Assembly: GCA_021797955.1 (NCBI GenBank)
Contig: JAJZYV010000004.1
Location: 1-25,442, forward strand
Source of the DNA: Thermoplasmata archaeon
GTDB lineage: Archaea > Thermoplasmatota > Thermoplasmata > Thermoplasmatales > Thermoplasmataceae
Direction: 5' to 3'
Length of the DNA: 25,442 nt
A program made the translations under genes and the position numbers. Shown one piece after another: positions 1-7,677 of this stretch. How positions within the stretch are numbered: the stretch's first letter is position 1; every line of letters starts with the position of its first letter. The notes beneath the pieces are model-generated. The model searched no databases. It was not told the origin of the DNA and saw only the letters and a list, made by a program, of their open reading frames with translations.

Positions 1-1
1 G

Positions 2-559
2 CTCGATGAATTCAATGGATATTACAGATTGAACATTTCCGACAAGGCAAATGTTGAATATCCTGAAATAGAGCTGCCAAAGAGTAGCCCAATTTCATAC
101 ATTTCTGATGTTAAGTCGCCGATTGGTGGAATAACAATTACTGGATTTGCATTAAACATTGGAGAAAAAAGTGGATTATTTGCAAAGTGTAGCCAGTGCA
201 ATCAGAGAGTTGATGATATCAGGTGTTATGATCACCCAGAAAGTCCACTAATTTACGACATTTTTGCATATTTCACAGTGGATGATGGAACAGATTTTAT
301 TCAGGTAAGCGCAGGACTGGATGCTTTAGGTGAGCTAGCAGGAATCACGAAAGAATTTCTGAATGATCCGAAGAAACCACCGCTCAAGAGAGAAATCAAG
401 GAAAAAATATCCACAAATATAATGCATCACGCACTGAGAATTAGTGGAAATTTGAGAAATGGAAACAACGGGTTAACTTTGAGATCAACACAAATCAAAA
501 TCATTCAGAAAGAGGACATTGTAGAGTTAAATCAAATTAAAAGTGGTGAAGAATTTTGA
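2..559 (+). CDS. rpa: Replication protein A (ssDNA-binding, OB-fold/zinc finger), 3' part only
   Basis: This is the C-terminal part of a euryarchaeal RPA-type single-stranded DNA-binding protein. The frame is open to the left edge, so the true start lies outside the window; the TTG at 29 is probably internal. A zinc finger C-x2-C-x8-C-x2-H begins near base 188, inside what reads as an OB-fold, as in archaeal RPA41-like proteins. RPA coats ssDNA in replication, repair and recombination. The stop overlaps the TTG start of the next gene in a TTGA junction. That gene is an RPA-associated protein, the usual partner in Euryarchaeota, which supports the call. The number of N-terminal OB-folds cannot be seen. 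Confidence 0.78.
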   Translation, partial: LDEFNGYYRLNISDKANVEYPEIELPKSSPISYISDVKSPIGGITITGFALNIGEKSGLFAKCSQCNQRVDDIRCYDHPESPLIYDIFAYFTVDDGTDFIQVSAGLDALGELAGITKEFLNDPKKPPLKREIKEKISTNIMHHALRISGNLRNGNNGLTLRSTQIKIIQKEDIVELNQIKSGEEF

Positions 560-1374
560 ACGAAAAGAAAAGAGAACCCGCAAGATGGATATTTGCAAAG
601 GAATTAAGAAACACTTCCCTAACTACGCTGGAAGGTGATGAGGAAAATAAAAAGGAGTACTTCATAACACAGGGAGGCAGTGTCGGCCGACGCATCCTAT
701 TTTGTGGTAAGATAACTCAGAAGAATGGCGAAGGAGACATGATTAAGATGGTGGTAGCAGATTTGACAGGGGCTTTTTACCTGATTTTTTTTCCAAAAGA
801 TTTTAACCAAGAAACCAAGCTTCAAATCGATAAAGTAAAAGAAAACGATGAGGTAATGGTCATTGGAAGAACTAGCTATTTCAAGAGTCCAGAAGGTAAG
901 TTTTTCATCAACATCAACCCGGAAAGTGTGAGAACAGTTGAAGAAAGCGATTCCGAATACTGGAAAACACAATCCCTTTCATATCTCAAAAGAAGAATCA
1001 CAATTTTGCACGAACTGCAAAAGTCCCCAGACCTCACGGAAGACCAACTGGTTGCAATGGGATTTAATCAGGAAGAAGCAGAAGGATGTAAAAAGGCCAT
1101 AGAGGCATATGAGCGCCCAAATATAGGTCCACTGGAAGAGCTTTTACTGGCATCAGACACTAACAATGTATCAGAAGCCGCTTTGGTTCTTAAGGAACAG
1201 GTACTGAATCTGGTCAAAGAAAATGGGCTGATTGGTGGAATAACATACCAGGAGATTCTTGATCAACTTTCGTCAAAAGGAATAGATTCTAAGCAACTGG
1301 ATGAGATACTCAATCTTTTAGGCTCAGATGGCGAAATTTACGAATCTGAAAAAAGAAAATTCAGACCTGTATAA
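556..1374 (+). CDS. RPA-associated protein (COG3390-like), OB-fold plus winged helix
   Basis: A 272-aa protein of the RPA-associated family that accompanies archaeal RPA. Residues about 38-128 read as an OB-fold (alternating strands, then a GRTSYFKSPEGKFFINI stretch). The middle is charged and helical. Residues about 200-272 look like a winged helix resembling the RPA32 C-terminus, a protein-interaction module. The start is TTG at 556, overlapping the rpa stop (TTGA). A GGTGA ribosome site lies about 7 bases upstream, so the two genes are probably translationally coupled. It likely forms a complex with RPA on ssDNA. The family call rests on pattern and neighbourhood; the exact subfamily is inferred. 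Confidence 0.75.
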   Translation: MNEKKREPARWIFAKELRNTSLTTLEGDEENKKEYFITQGGSVGRRILFCGKITQKNGEGDMIKMVVADLTGAFYLIFFPKDFNQETKLQIDKVKENDEVMVIGRTSYFKSPEGKFFININPESVRTVEESDSEYWKTQSLSYLKRRITILHELQKSPDLTEDQLVAMGFNQEEAEGCKKAIEAYERPNIGPLEELLLASDTNNVSEAALVLKEQVLNLVKENGLIGGITYQEILDQLSSKGIDSKQLDEILNLLGSDGEIYESEKRKFRPV

Positions 1375-1476
1375 GTAACATAATCTACCTTCATATTCTT
1401 TCTGGCATTTCAATTTTAAAATTCTCCCATCGACAAACATCTTTACTTCTATTATGTGATAGTCAGGTTTTTTCAT
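1324..1476 (-). CDS. Possible 50-aa small protein downstream of gcvPB
   Basis: An ATG-started frame of 50 codons begins 24 bases after the gcvPB stop, on the same strand. Its N-terminal half (starting MKKPDYHIIEVKMFVDGR) has protein-like composition with alternating charged and hydrophobic residues. Its last 17 codons lie antisense to the end of the RPA-associated gene, and no clear ribosome site precedes it. It could be a small third gene of the gcvP operon or a chance frame. I do not recognise a family. Confidence 0.25.
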   Translation of the reverse strand: MKKPDYHIIEVKMFVDGRILKLKCQKEYEGRLCYLYRSEFSFFRFVNFAI

Positions 1477-1500
1477 AGTGTTTAAGGGAAAAGCCAGATC

Positions 1501-2919
1501 TTACCACCTGAGTATAAGATCCTTTGCTGCCTTAACATCATCCGCTCTGCCTATCTTGAGATGCTCGGGCATTTTGCGTAATTCATCGTCGTCAGTTTCA
1601 ATTGCCTCCCTAATGATTTCACAGAAATTGTCCATATCTTCTATGCTCGCATCTTCGGTTGGTTCAATCATCATTGCCTCGTGAACGATTAACGGGAAGT
1701 AAGTCGTTGGTGCGTGGACCCCTTTATCAATAATAAATTTGGCAACATCCATGGCACTTTTTCCTACATTTTCTGTGGATACTATCACCTCATGCTTTTT
1801 CAGTCCATTGCTCTTGTATTTCAAAATAGGTTCCAGTTTTGATGCCATATAATTTGCATTAGCGACTGCCTTATTTGTATTAAGCAATAGACCGTCACTT
1901 CCCTTGTATTTGATATATGCCCAAGCTCTGAGTAAATTTATGAATGATCCTTGGAAACCGGCCACTCTGCCAATGCTGTCCTGCCTCTCTTCCTTAAGCA
2001 CGTAGTGATCTCCCTCCTTTTCAACACTTGGATAAGGCAGATACTTTGCCAGAAACGTTTTTACTGCTATGGGGCCAGCACCAGGACCACCGCCACCGTG
2101 GGGGGTTGCAAATGTTTTGTGCAGATTGAAATGCACCATATCAAATCCCATCGAACCTGGAGATGTATATCCAAGGATTGCGTTAAGATTAGCCCCATCA
2201 TAGTAAAGAAGGGACCCATTATCGTGAACCATCTTTGCTATCTTTACAATATTTGATTCGAAAACGCCAAGTGTACTGGGATTTGTTATCATAAAAACTG
2301 CAGTCTGCTCACCCAGGGCCTCTTTCAATGCGTCAAGGTTGATCTTTCCGTCCTTTGTTGATGGTATCTGAACTACAGAGAAACCTGCCATTGTGGCAGA
2401 TGCGGGGTTTGTTCCGTGTGCTGAATCCGGAATTATTATTTCATTCCTCTGTGACATTCCCATGTCATCCATGTATTTCCTAGCCACGAGGAGAGATGTG
2501 AACTCCCCGTGGGCACCTGCGAGTGGCTGAAGGCTAACTGCATCCATTCCGGATATCTCCGCAAGATACCTTTTGAGTTCATACATTATTCTGAGATTCC
2601 CCTGAGCGTAGTCTGGATTGACAAGGGGATGTATGCTGGAAAATCGGTCATCATTTGCAATTTTGTCTGCAAATTTTGGATTAAATTTCATAGTGCATGA
2701 GCCAAGGGGGTAGAAACCTGTATCAACAGCGTAATTCATCTGTGATAACTTCACATAATGCCTGATAACGTCATTTTCTGCAATATCCGGAAGTGAGAGT
2801 TTTGTCCTTTTTAATTCCTTTGGAATCAATACATCTTCCAATCCGTCGATGCTGAATGTATTCCCTGAATCAATTTCCTTAATCAATTTTTCATCGTAAA
2901 CCGCCTGATGATAACTCAT
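1501..2919 (-). CDS. gcvPB: Glycine dehydrogenase (decarboxylating) subunit 2, P-protein
   Basis: This is the C-terminal-type subunit (472 aa, normal length) of the split P-protein of the glycine cleavage system. With GcvPA it decarboxylates glycine and passes the aminomethyl group to lipoyl-GcvH. The PLP-binding lysine is K268 in FNLHKTF, followed by the glycine-rich GGGGPGAGP. Other family stretches are GSCTMK near residue 73 and DSAHGTNPAS near residue 165. The ATG overlaps the gcvPA stop (ATGA, bases 2916-2919), with a GGAGTTGAT ribosome site just upstream. The two subunits are therefore co-translated in roughly equal amounts. gcvH lies about 11 kb away and gcvT is not in the window. Confidence 0.96.
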   Translation of the reverse strand: MSYHQAVYDEKLIKEIDSGNTFSIDGLEDVLIPKELKRTKLSLPDIAENDVIRHYVKLSQMNYAVDTGFYPLGSCTMKFNPKFADKIANDDRFSSIHPLVNPDYAQGNLRIMYELKRYLAEISGMDAVSLQPLAGAHGEFTSLLVARKYMDDMGMSQRNEIIIPDSAHGTNPASATMAGFSVVQIPSTKDGKINLDALKEALGEQTAVFMITNPSTLGVFESNIVKIAKMVHDNGSLLYYDGANLNAILGYTSPGSMGFDMVHFNLHKTFATPHGGGGPGAGPIAVKTFLAKYLPYPSVEKEGDHYVLKEERQDSIGRVAGFQGSFINLLRAWAYIKYKGSDGLLLNTNKAVANANYMASKLEPILKYKSNGLKKHEVIVSTENVGKSAMDVAKFIIDKGVHAPTTYFPLIVHEAMMIEPTEDASIEDMDNFCEIIREAIETDDDELRKMPEHLKIGRADDVKAAKDLILRW

Positions 2920-4241
2920 TGTATCAACTCCATAACCTTAACCAGATGATCAATTTGTTCTTCGGTTATCATTTCTGTTGCCGCAAAAAAAACCGCATCA
3001 TTCTTCTTTCTCTCGACAGCATTTAATATCTCTGAAGTTCTCATTCCACCCAAAATGTTATTTCTTTGGAGATATGGAGAAAGCTTACCGGACATTTCAC
3101 CGACATCAACTATGAAGTCAGTAAAAAAAGGATTTTTCCACTTGAATTGCTTCACATAACTGATTTTTTCTAATGCCTTTAATGCTGCAGAAACGTTATT
3201 CATGCTCTTTGTCGCTGCCCACTTCAAGCCTTTTTCTCCAAGAATTGAAAGGTATGCAGATGCTGCGACCGCCAAAAGGGCCTGATTCGTACATATATTG
3301 CTCGTTGCTCTGTCTCTCCTTATGTGCTGCTCCCTAGTTTGAAGTGTCATAACATAAGCATCATTACCGCTTACATCTGTAGTTTTTCCGATAAGCCTCC
3401 CAGGTGATTTTCTTACATATTTGTTTTTGAATGAAAATAATCCGAGATATGGACCTCCATAGTATAACGGAACACCCATGGCTTGACCCTCTCCGACCGC
3501 TATATCTGCATCATACTCACCAGGGGCCTTTAAAATAGAAACAGATATTGGGTCAAAATATGCTATGTGCAAAGCATCTCCCTTTATCTCGACAATGGAA
3601 GTGACTCCAGGATCGATCGTACCAAAATTAGATGGATTGTAAGTAACAATCGCACAAAGATCTCCATCAATGAGGTTTTTGATTGATTCAAGATCAATGG
3701 TGCCATCATCATTGACTCCGTAATATTCTACGGATATTCCAAGCCCGTCAATGTAAGTATGTAGAACCTGAAGATGAGATTTTCGTGTATTGGAAGGCAG
3801 GATAACTCTTGTTTTTCCATTCACACGGTGGGCCATTCTCACAGCCTCTCCGAGCGCTGTAGGACCATCATACATCGAAGAGTTGGTTACATCCATGCCG
3901 GACAGATCCGATATTAACGATTGGTATTCAAAAAGAGCCTGGAGCATCCCTTGAGAAATTTCTGCCTGATAGGGGGTGTATGAGGTTATGAATTCATTTC
4001 TCATTACTACATTATTTATAGAAGATGGAATAAATCTTTGATAGGCCCCCAGACCCAGAAAAATATCCATGTGGCTTTTATTTAAGGAGGCAATCTTATC
4101 AGATTCCCTTAATAACTCCAGTTCAGTCATTCCTTTACCAATGGAATCTATCCCACTTCTTACTTCTTCTGGAATATCTCGGAATAATTCCTCATAATTA
4201 TTTAACTTGAGAGCCTCTAATACTAAGTCTTTTTGGGCCAT
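2916..4241 (-). CDS. gcvPA: Glycine dehydrogenase (decarboxylating) subunit 1, P-protein
   Basis: This is the N-terminal-type subunit (441 aa) of the two-subunit P-protein used by archaea and many bacteria. Family stretches include FLGLGAYQRFIPS near residue 62, TSYTPYQAEISQG near residue 86, and the segment with GEGQ, MGVPLYYGGPYLG and TLQTREQHIRRDRATSNIC. It lacks the PLP lysine, which is on GcvPB; the subunits act as a heterotetramer. The ATG at 4241 has an AGGAGTGA ribosome site a few bases ahead, so this transcript has a short leader, unlike many neighbours. It is the first gene of a gcvPA-gcvPB operon. Confidence 0.96.
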   Translation of the reverse strand: MAQKDLVLEALKLNNYEELFRDIPEEVRSGIDSIGKGMTELELLRESDKIASLNKSHMDIFLGLGAYQRFIPSSINNVVMRNEFITSYTPYQAEISQGMLQALFEYQSLISDLSGMDVTNSSMYDGPTALGEAVRMAHRVNGKTRVILPSNTRKSHLQVLHTYIDGLGISVEYYGVNDDGTIDLESIKNLIDGDLCAIVTYNPSNFGTIDPGVTSIVEIKGDALHIAYFDPISVSILKAPGEYDADIAVGEGQAMGVPLYYGGPYLGLFSFKNKYVRKSPGRLIGKTTDVSGNDAYVMTLQTREQHIRRDRATSNICTNQALLAVAASAYLSILGEKGLKWAATKSMNNVSAALKALEKISYVKQFKWKNPFFTDFIVDVGEMSGKLSPYLQRNNILGGMRTSEILNAVERKKNDAVFFAATEMITEEQIDHLVKVMELIQ

Positions 4242-4270
4242 TATTCACTCCTATATGCCCTATGCAATAC

Positions 4271-4283
4271 GCTTATTAAAGGT
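4271..4283 (-). promoter_or_regulatory. TATA box for gcvPA-gcvPB
   Basis: Read on the minus strand this is CCTTTAATAAGCG. It would place the transcript start near 4250 and leave about 9 leader bases that include the AGGAGTGA ribosome site of gcvPA. Confidence 0.4.
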
Positions 4284-4328
4284 TGTACAGACACTTGGAT
4301 ACTTCAATTGCAGCAATTAATTAAGTAG

Positions 4329-4624
4329 GAAGCAGAGGATTTGAACAAATCTATGATGTATTTTTATCCGAAATTCACATCACAGACATGCCCCAAATGT
4401 GGTTGTATAGCACGGCATTGCCATTGTAAATGGGTGTTTATCCAACAGGCACAGAAAGCGTGTTTATGGATCGTGTACTTCCCTTAGAGAGTTCTGCCGT
4501 TGCATCACTTTTTGGCCCAGTAAATTCGGAAATTCCCTACCTTACTCCTGTTGATCTGATTATTCATAATACTCATTTAAATATTCATCCATACGGCAGG
4601 AGCAGTGACTTTCTTGCTCTTTAG
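4329..4624 (+). pseudogene. Degraded TnpB-like (IS200/IS605 OrfB) C-terminal remnant
   Basis: Two adjacent reading frames look like pieces of one broken TnpB-type protein. The first (frame of base 4329, stop near 4487) contains FTSQTCPKCGC, which matches the first CxxC of the TnpB zinc ribbon with its usual TSQTC lead-in. After a shift of frame, bases 4430-4624 read MGVYPTGTESVFMDR and then an ESS...LTPVDL tail, which resembles TnpB C-termini in related archaea. The second zinc-ribbon CxxC and the DxN catalytic block are missing, so it is non-functional. No terminal hairpins or TnpA were found. The family assignment comes from a short motif and is tentative. Confidence 0.42.
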
Positions 4625-4664
4625 GTTGTAATCTGATATGATAACACATATTGATCCATATTGA

Positions 4665-4678
4665 AAAAAGTTTATCTT
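4665..4678 (+). promoter_or_regulatory. TATA box for the PCNA gene
   Basis: An A-run followed by GTTTATCTT is centred about 28 bases before the ATG at 4701. This fits a leaderless transcript starting at that ATG and argues against the upstream in-frame TTG at 4677. Confidence 0.5.
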
Positions 4679-4700
4679 GAAGATTATCTTAACATACCTA

Positions 4701-5429
4701 ATGAAATTAAATTCCAGTATAAGCAATATGAAGGAAGTCATTGAGATATTGAGTTCAGTAACAAACGAAGCAAAGTTAGAATTTGACAACGATGGTCTTA
4801 GAGTTAGGGCAATAGACGCAGCCAGGATAGCAATGGTGGACCTTTTTGTTCCAAAAGGTTCCTTTGACCTTTATGAACTTGACGAAAAAGTTGAGGTTTC
4901 AGTGGAATTGGACAAAATAAGAAATGTTCTTAGACTAGCTTCACAGTCTGAAAATCTCGTGGTAAACATTTCTGGAAACAAGATAAAATTTGTACTTGGG
5001 ACTCTCACAAAGACAATCTCTACCCTTGATTCCTTTGTCAATTCACCTAAACTTCCTTCAGTAGATCCCAAAAACTATGTTGTTATGAGAAAGGCTGATC
5101 TAGATAGGGTTCTGAGGGCAGCAAATGACGTAAGAGATTCCATCAGGTTCAGCATAACTGAAAAGAGGTTTGAAGCCAGTTCAAGAAGTGAATCGGAGGA
5201 AGTTGATCTCGTTCTAGAGAGCAATGACCTGGTAGAGTTAAAAGCGTCAGAAAATGCTTCAAGCAGTTATCCACTGGATTATCTTTCAAAGATAATAAGA
5301 GCTGTGACATTTTCGGACAATCTGAAACTTGCCTTCAATAATGATTATCCTTTAGTGATAGAATTCAGTTTTCCAGAGAAAGACGCAATGAAAACTGCCA
5401 AATTCCTACTGGCTCCAAGGATAGAATAA
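4701..5429 (+). CDS. pcn: DNA polymerase sliding clamp (PCNA)
   Basis: A 242-aa archaeal PCNA, normal length, forming a ring that tethers DNA polymerase, ligase, FEN1 and other factors to DNA. Visible signatures are DNDGLRVRAIDAARIAMVDL at the N-terminus, KIRNVLRLAS in the first domain, the interdomain region around PKLPSVDP, and the C-terminal LLAPRIE. The start is set at ATG 4701 because homologues begin near MKLNSSIS and because a TATA box sits about 28 bases upstream. A longer TTG start at 4677 would overlap that box. The gene runs toward a tRNA-Arg gene and has no partner downstream. Confidence 0.96.
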   Translation: MKLNSSISNMKEVIEILSSVTNEAKLEFDNDGLRVRAIDAARIAMVDLFVPKGSFDLYELDEKVEVSVELDKIRNVLRLASQSENLVVNISGNKIKFVLGTLTKTISTLDSFVNSPKLPSVDPKNYVVMRKADLDRVLRAANDVRDSIRFSITEKRFEASSRSESEEVDLVLESNDLVELKASENASSSYPLDYLSKIIRAVTFSDNLKLAFNNDYPLVIEFSFPEKDAMKTAKFLLAPRIE

Positions 5430-5461
5430 ACCAGCAAGGATTTTCATTTCCAACTGAAATA

Positions 5462-5536
5462 CGGGCGCGAGGGGATTCGGACCCCTGATCTACAGCTTAG
5501 GAGGCTGTTGCCATATCCAGGCTTGGCCACGCGCCC
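5462..5536 (-). tRNA. tRNA-Arg (anticodon CCT)
   Basis: The minus strand folds as a full cloverleaf. The 7-bp acceptor is GGGCGCG/CGCGCCC, the D stem GCCA/TGGC, and the anticodon stem ACAGC/GCTGT with loop CTCCTAA, giving anticodon CCT. The T stem is AGGGG/CCCCT with loop TCCGAAT. The discriminator is G, there is no intron and CCA is not encoded. It reads AGG codons. Confidence 0.96.
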
Positions 5537-5557
5537 ATAAGGGAGTTGATAACAAAA

Positions 5558-5571
5558 GGGTATATTTTATT
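5558..5571 (-). promoter_or_regulatory. TATA box for tRNA-Arg
   Basis: Minus-strand AATAAAATATACCC lies centred about 28 bases before the tRNA 5' end, the normal archaeal spacing. Confidence 0.55.
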
Positions 5572-5658
5572 ATCTGAATAAGCACTTTTTATCGGTTTTC
5601 CTAACAATGATCGTCGATTTTGTGCAAACTTTTTAGGCTGAGTTGCTTTTTCCATGTT

Positions 5659-6501
5659 ATGGATGAAAACTCTTTTTTCAGAGGAAAGTCATACCTGGTC
5701 ACAGGCGGAGGTTCTGGACTCGGAAGGGAAATTTCAGTAAGACTTTGCGGCTTAGGAGCAAGAGTTTATTCCTTTGGCAGAAGGGAGGAAAAGCTACTCG
5801 AGACGAAAAAAATTAACTCTGACACAGAAGGCCGATTTTCATATATAGTTTCAGACATAAGAGATTACCAAAGGATTGAAGATTATATCAATCAAATATT
5901 CAAGGAAGACAGGCTGGATGGATTGGTAAACAACGCTGCAGGGAATTTCATTTCCAGATCAGAGGATTTATCAATAAATGCATTCAAGTCTGTTATCGAC
6001 ATAGTCTTGATGGGTTCTATAAATGCTACCCTTTGCGCTGGAAAATTATGGATAAAAAATGGTGCAAAGGGAAGCGTGGTAAATATACTGGCTACATACG
6101 CCGATACAGGTTCAGGTTACGTTACGCCTTCGGCTGCTGCTAAGGGAGGGTTAAGAGCATTGACGAGGAGTCTAGCTGTGGAATGGGGACGAAAAGGAAT
6201 TCGAGTAAATGGTATAGCACCCGGTCCCTTTAAGACAGAAGGTGCATGGAATAATCTGATGCCTTCACAGAGTGTGGAGGATTACCTTTCCCAAAAAAAT
6301 CCAATGGGAAGAATAGGAAATTTTGATGATCTGGTAAATCCAATATTATATCTCTTGAGTGAAAATTCTTCTTATATCAACGGTGAAATTATTACTATTG
6401 ATGGAGGGGAATGGTTAGAAGGTGCAGGGCAATTTAACAACTTGAGAATGTTAGGTGATGATGTATGGAAAAAAATGAAGGAAAGAAAGAAAAAGGAATA
6501 A
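5659..6501 (+). CDS. SDR-family oxidoreductase, 2,4-dienoyl-CoA reductase/trans-2-enoyl-CoA reductase-like
   Basis: A 280-aa short-chain dehydrogenase. The Rossmann motif TGGGSGLG is at about residues 15-22, NNAA at 91-94, the catalytic-region lysine near 162 (PSAAAKGG), and then LTRSLAVEWG and NGIAPGPF-TEG. The pattern ATYA-TGS...AAAK...APGP-TEG is typical of the TER/DECR group of SDRs, which reduce dienoyl- or enoyl-CoA with NADPH. The usual Tyr four residues before the Lys is Ser here, as in peroxisomal-type dienoyl-CoA reductases, which also lack it. The start is ATG 5659; an in-frame TTG at 5620 would add 13 residues outside the domain. The stop overlaps the queD start by one base (TAATG). 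The exact substrate is unproven. Confidence 0.82.
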   Translation: MDENSFFRGKSYLVTGGGSGLGREISVRLCGLGARVYSFGRREEKLLETKKINSDTEGRFSYIVSDIRDYQRIEDYINQIFKEDRLDGLVNNAAGNFISRSEDLSINAFKSVIDIVLMGSINATLCAGKLWIKNGAKGSVVNILATYADTGSGYVTPSAAAKGGLRALTRSLAVEWGRKGIRVNGIAPGPFKTEGAWNNLMPSQSVEDYLSQKNPMGRIGNFDDLVNPILYLLSENSSYINGEIITIDGGEWLEGAGQFNNLRMLGDDVWKKMKERKKKE

Positions 6502-6971
6502 TGACCGTCAAAGTAAATGGATGGGAGAGCAATCTAAAATTTTCGGCATCCCATTTCATTCCATTTCATAGCAAATGTAAACGTCTGCATGGACACGATT
6601 ACGCCGTTGACATCAAAATAAAGGGACAACCTGAAAATGGAATGATAATGGATTTTGTAGTTATCAAAAAAGTTATCAGGGAAATTTTAGAAGAAATGGA
6701 TCACAGGCTGATAGTTCCAACGAAATCAAAGGATATTAAATACGTAAATCAAGGAGAGAACCTATTGATAGAATACGAAGGCAAAACCCTAAGCATACCA
6801 AACGAGTTCATTTATAAATGTGAGATTACACACAGTTCAAGTGAAGAATTATCAAGATACATTTGCCATCTAATATTATCCAAGGTAAAATTTCCCAGCA
6901 ATGTTAACGAAATAGAACTTACACTTTACGAAGGCCCCGGACAAAGCGCAACATGGAGTGAAGGTATTTGA
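6501..6971 (+). CDS. queD: 6-carboxy-tetrahydropterin synthase (QueD)
   Basis: A 156-aa enzyme of the 6-pyruvoyltetrahydropterin synthase fold that makes 6-carboxy-5,6,7,8-tetrahydropterin in the preQ0 pathway leading to archaeosine in tRNA. Zinc ligands are His18 (FSASH), His30 and His32, in a C-x3-HGH motif whose Cys26 is the catalytic cysteine typical of QueD. The catalytic DH pair (MDHRL) lies near 67-68. I chose ATG 6501, which overlaps the SDR stop by one base and has AAGGA upstream. An ATG at 6465 would add 12 lysine-rich residues inside the SDR gene. The next gene, queC, overlaps its stop, confirming the pathway. Confidence 0.93.
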   Translation: MTVKVNGWESNLKFSASHFIPFHSKCKRLHGHDYAVDIKIKGQPENGMIMDFVVIKKVIREILEEMDHRLIVPTKSKDIKYVNQGENLLIEYEGKTLSIPNEFIYKCEITHSSSEELSRYICHLILSKVKFPSNVNEIELTLYEGPGQSATWSEGI

Positions 6972-7672
6972 AAAATGCAGTAGTTTTACTATCAGGCGGA
7001 CTTGATTCTTCGACTGTTGCCACCATAGCCAAAAGGGATAACCAAACTGTCACTGCTGTCAGTTTTAATTATGGTCAAAGGCACTCAATCGAAATGAATG
7101 CATCAGAAAGAGTGGCAAAACGTTTGGGGATTGAAAGAAGAATTATAAATATAGACATGAGGCAAATTGGTGGCAGTTCTCTCACATCCAAGCAAGAAAT
7201 AGAAAGGGGATTACTTGAAAGGCAAGGAATTCCCAACACATACGTTCCAGGGAGGAATATCATATTTCTATCAATTGCAGGAGCCATAGCAGAAGTTACA
7301 GATTCAGAGAGTGTGTATATCGGTGTTAATTCTGTTGATTACTCAGGTTATCCTGACTGCAGACCAGATTTTATATCATCCATGGAAGAAACCCTGAACC
7401 TAGGTCTGGCGAACAGCACGGGCAGGTCAATAAAAATCATAGCTCCCCTGCAAAAATTATCAAAGGGAGAGATAATAAAACTCGGAACATCCCTCGGAAC
7501 TCCATACGAATTAACATATTCATGTTATGCCGGAGGCAAGCTTGCCTGCGGAAATTGTGATTCTTGTCTTTTGAGGCTTAAGGGCTTTATGGAAGCTGCC
7601 GCCACCGATCCGATTCATTACTCAGAACTTCCAGAGTTTTATAAAAAATATATAAATGAACGCAAGCCTTAG
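6968..7672 (+). CDS. queC: 7-cyano-7-deazaguanine synthase (QueC)
   Basis: A 234-aa ATP-dependent enzyme converting 7-carboxy-7-deazaguanine to preQ0, the base inserted into archaeal tRNA for archaeosine. It has the PP-loop SGGLDSS at residues 9-15, TYVPGRNIIF at 91-100, YPDCRP at 128-133, and the zinc site Cys186, Cys194, Cys197 and Cys200 (CGNCDSC). Translation starts at TTG 6968, overlapping the queD stop as TTGA, with GGAGTGA just upstream. It is the last gene of an SDR-queD-queC run and ends 5 bases from the convergent malate dehydrogenase gene. queE is not in the window. Confidence 0.96.
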   Translation: MKNAVVLLSGGLDSSTVATIAKRDNQTVTAVSFNYGQRHSIEMNASERVAKRLGIERRIINIDMRQIGGSSLTSKQEIERGLLERQGIPNTYVPGRNIIFLSIAGAIAEVTDSESVYIGVNSVDYSGYPDCRPDFISSMEETLNLGLANSTGRSIKIIAPLQKLSKGEIIKLGTSLGTPYELTYSCYAGGKLACGNCDSCLLRLKGFMEAAATDPIHYSELPEFYKKYINERKP

Positions 7673-7677
7673 TTAAT

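Noticed and set aside
4284..4660. Possible TnpB guide RNA or intact IS200/IS605 element around the relic
   Set aside because: No catalytic core, no TnpA and no terminal hairpins can be seen. Only a degraded C-terminal fragment is present.
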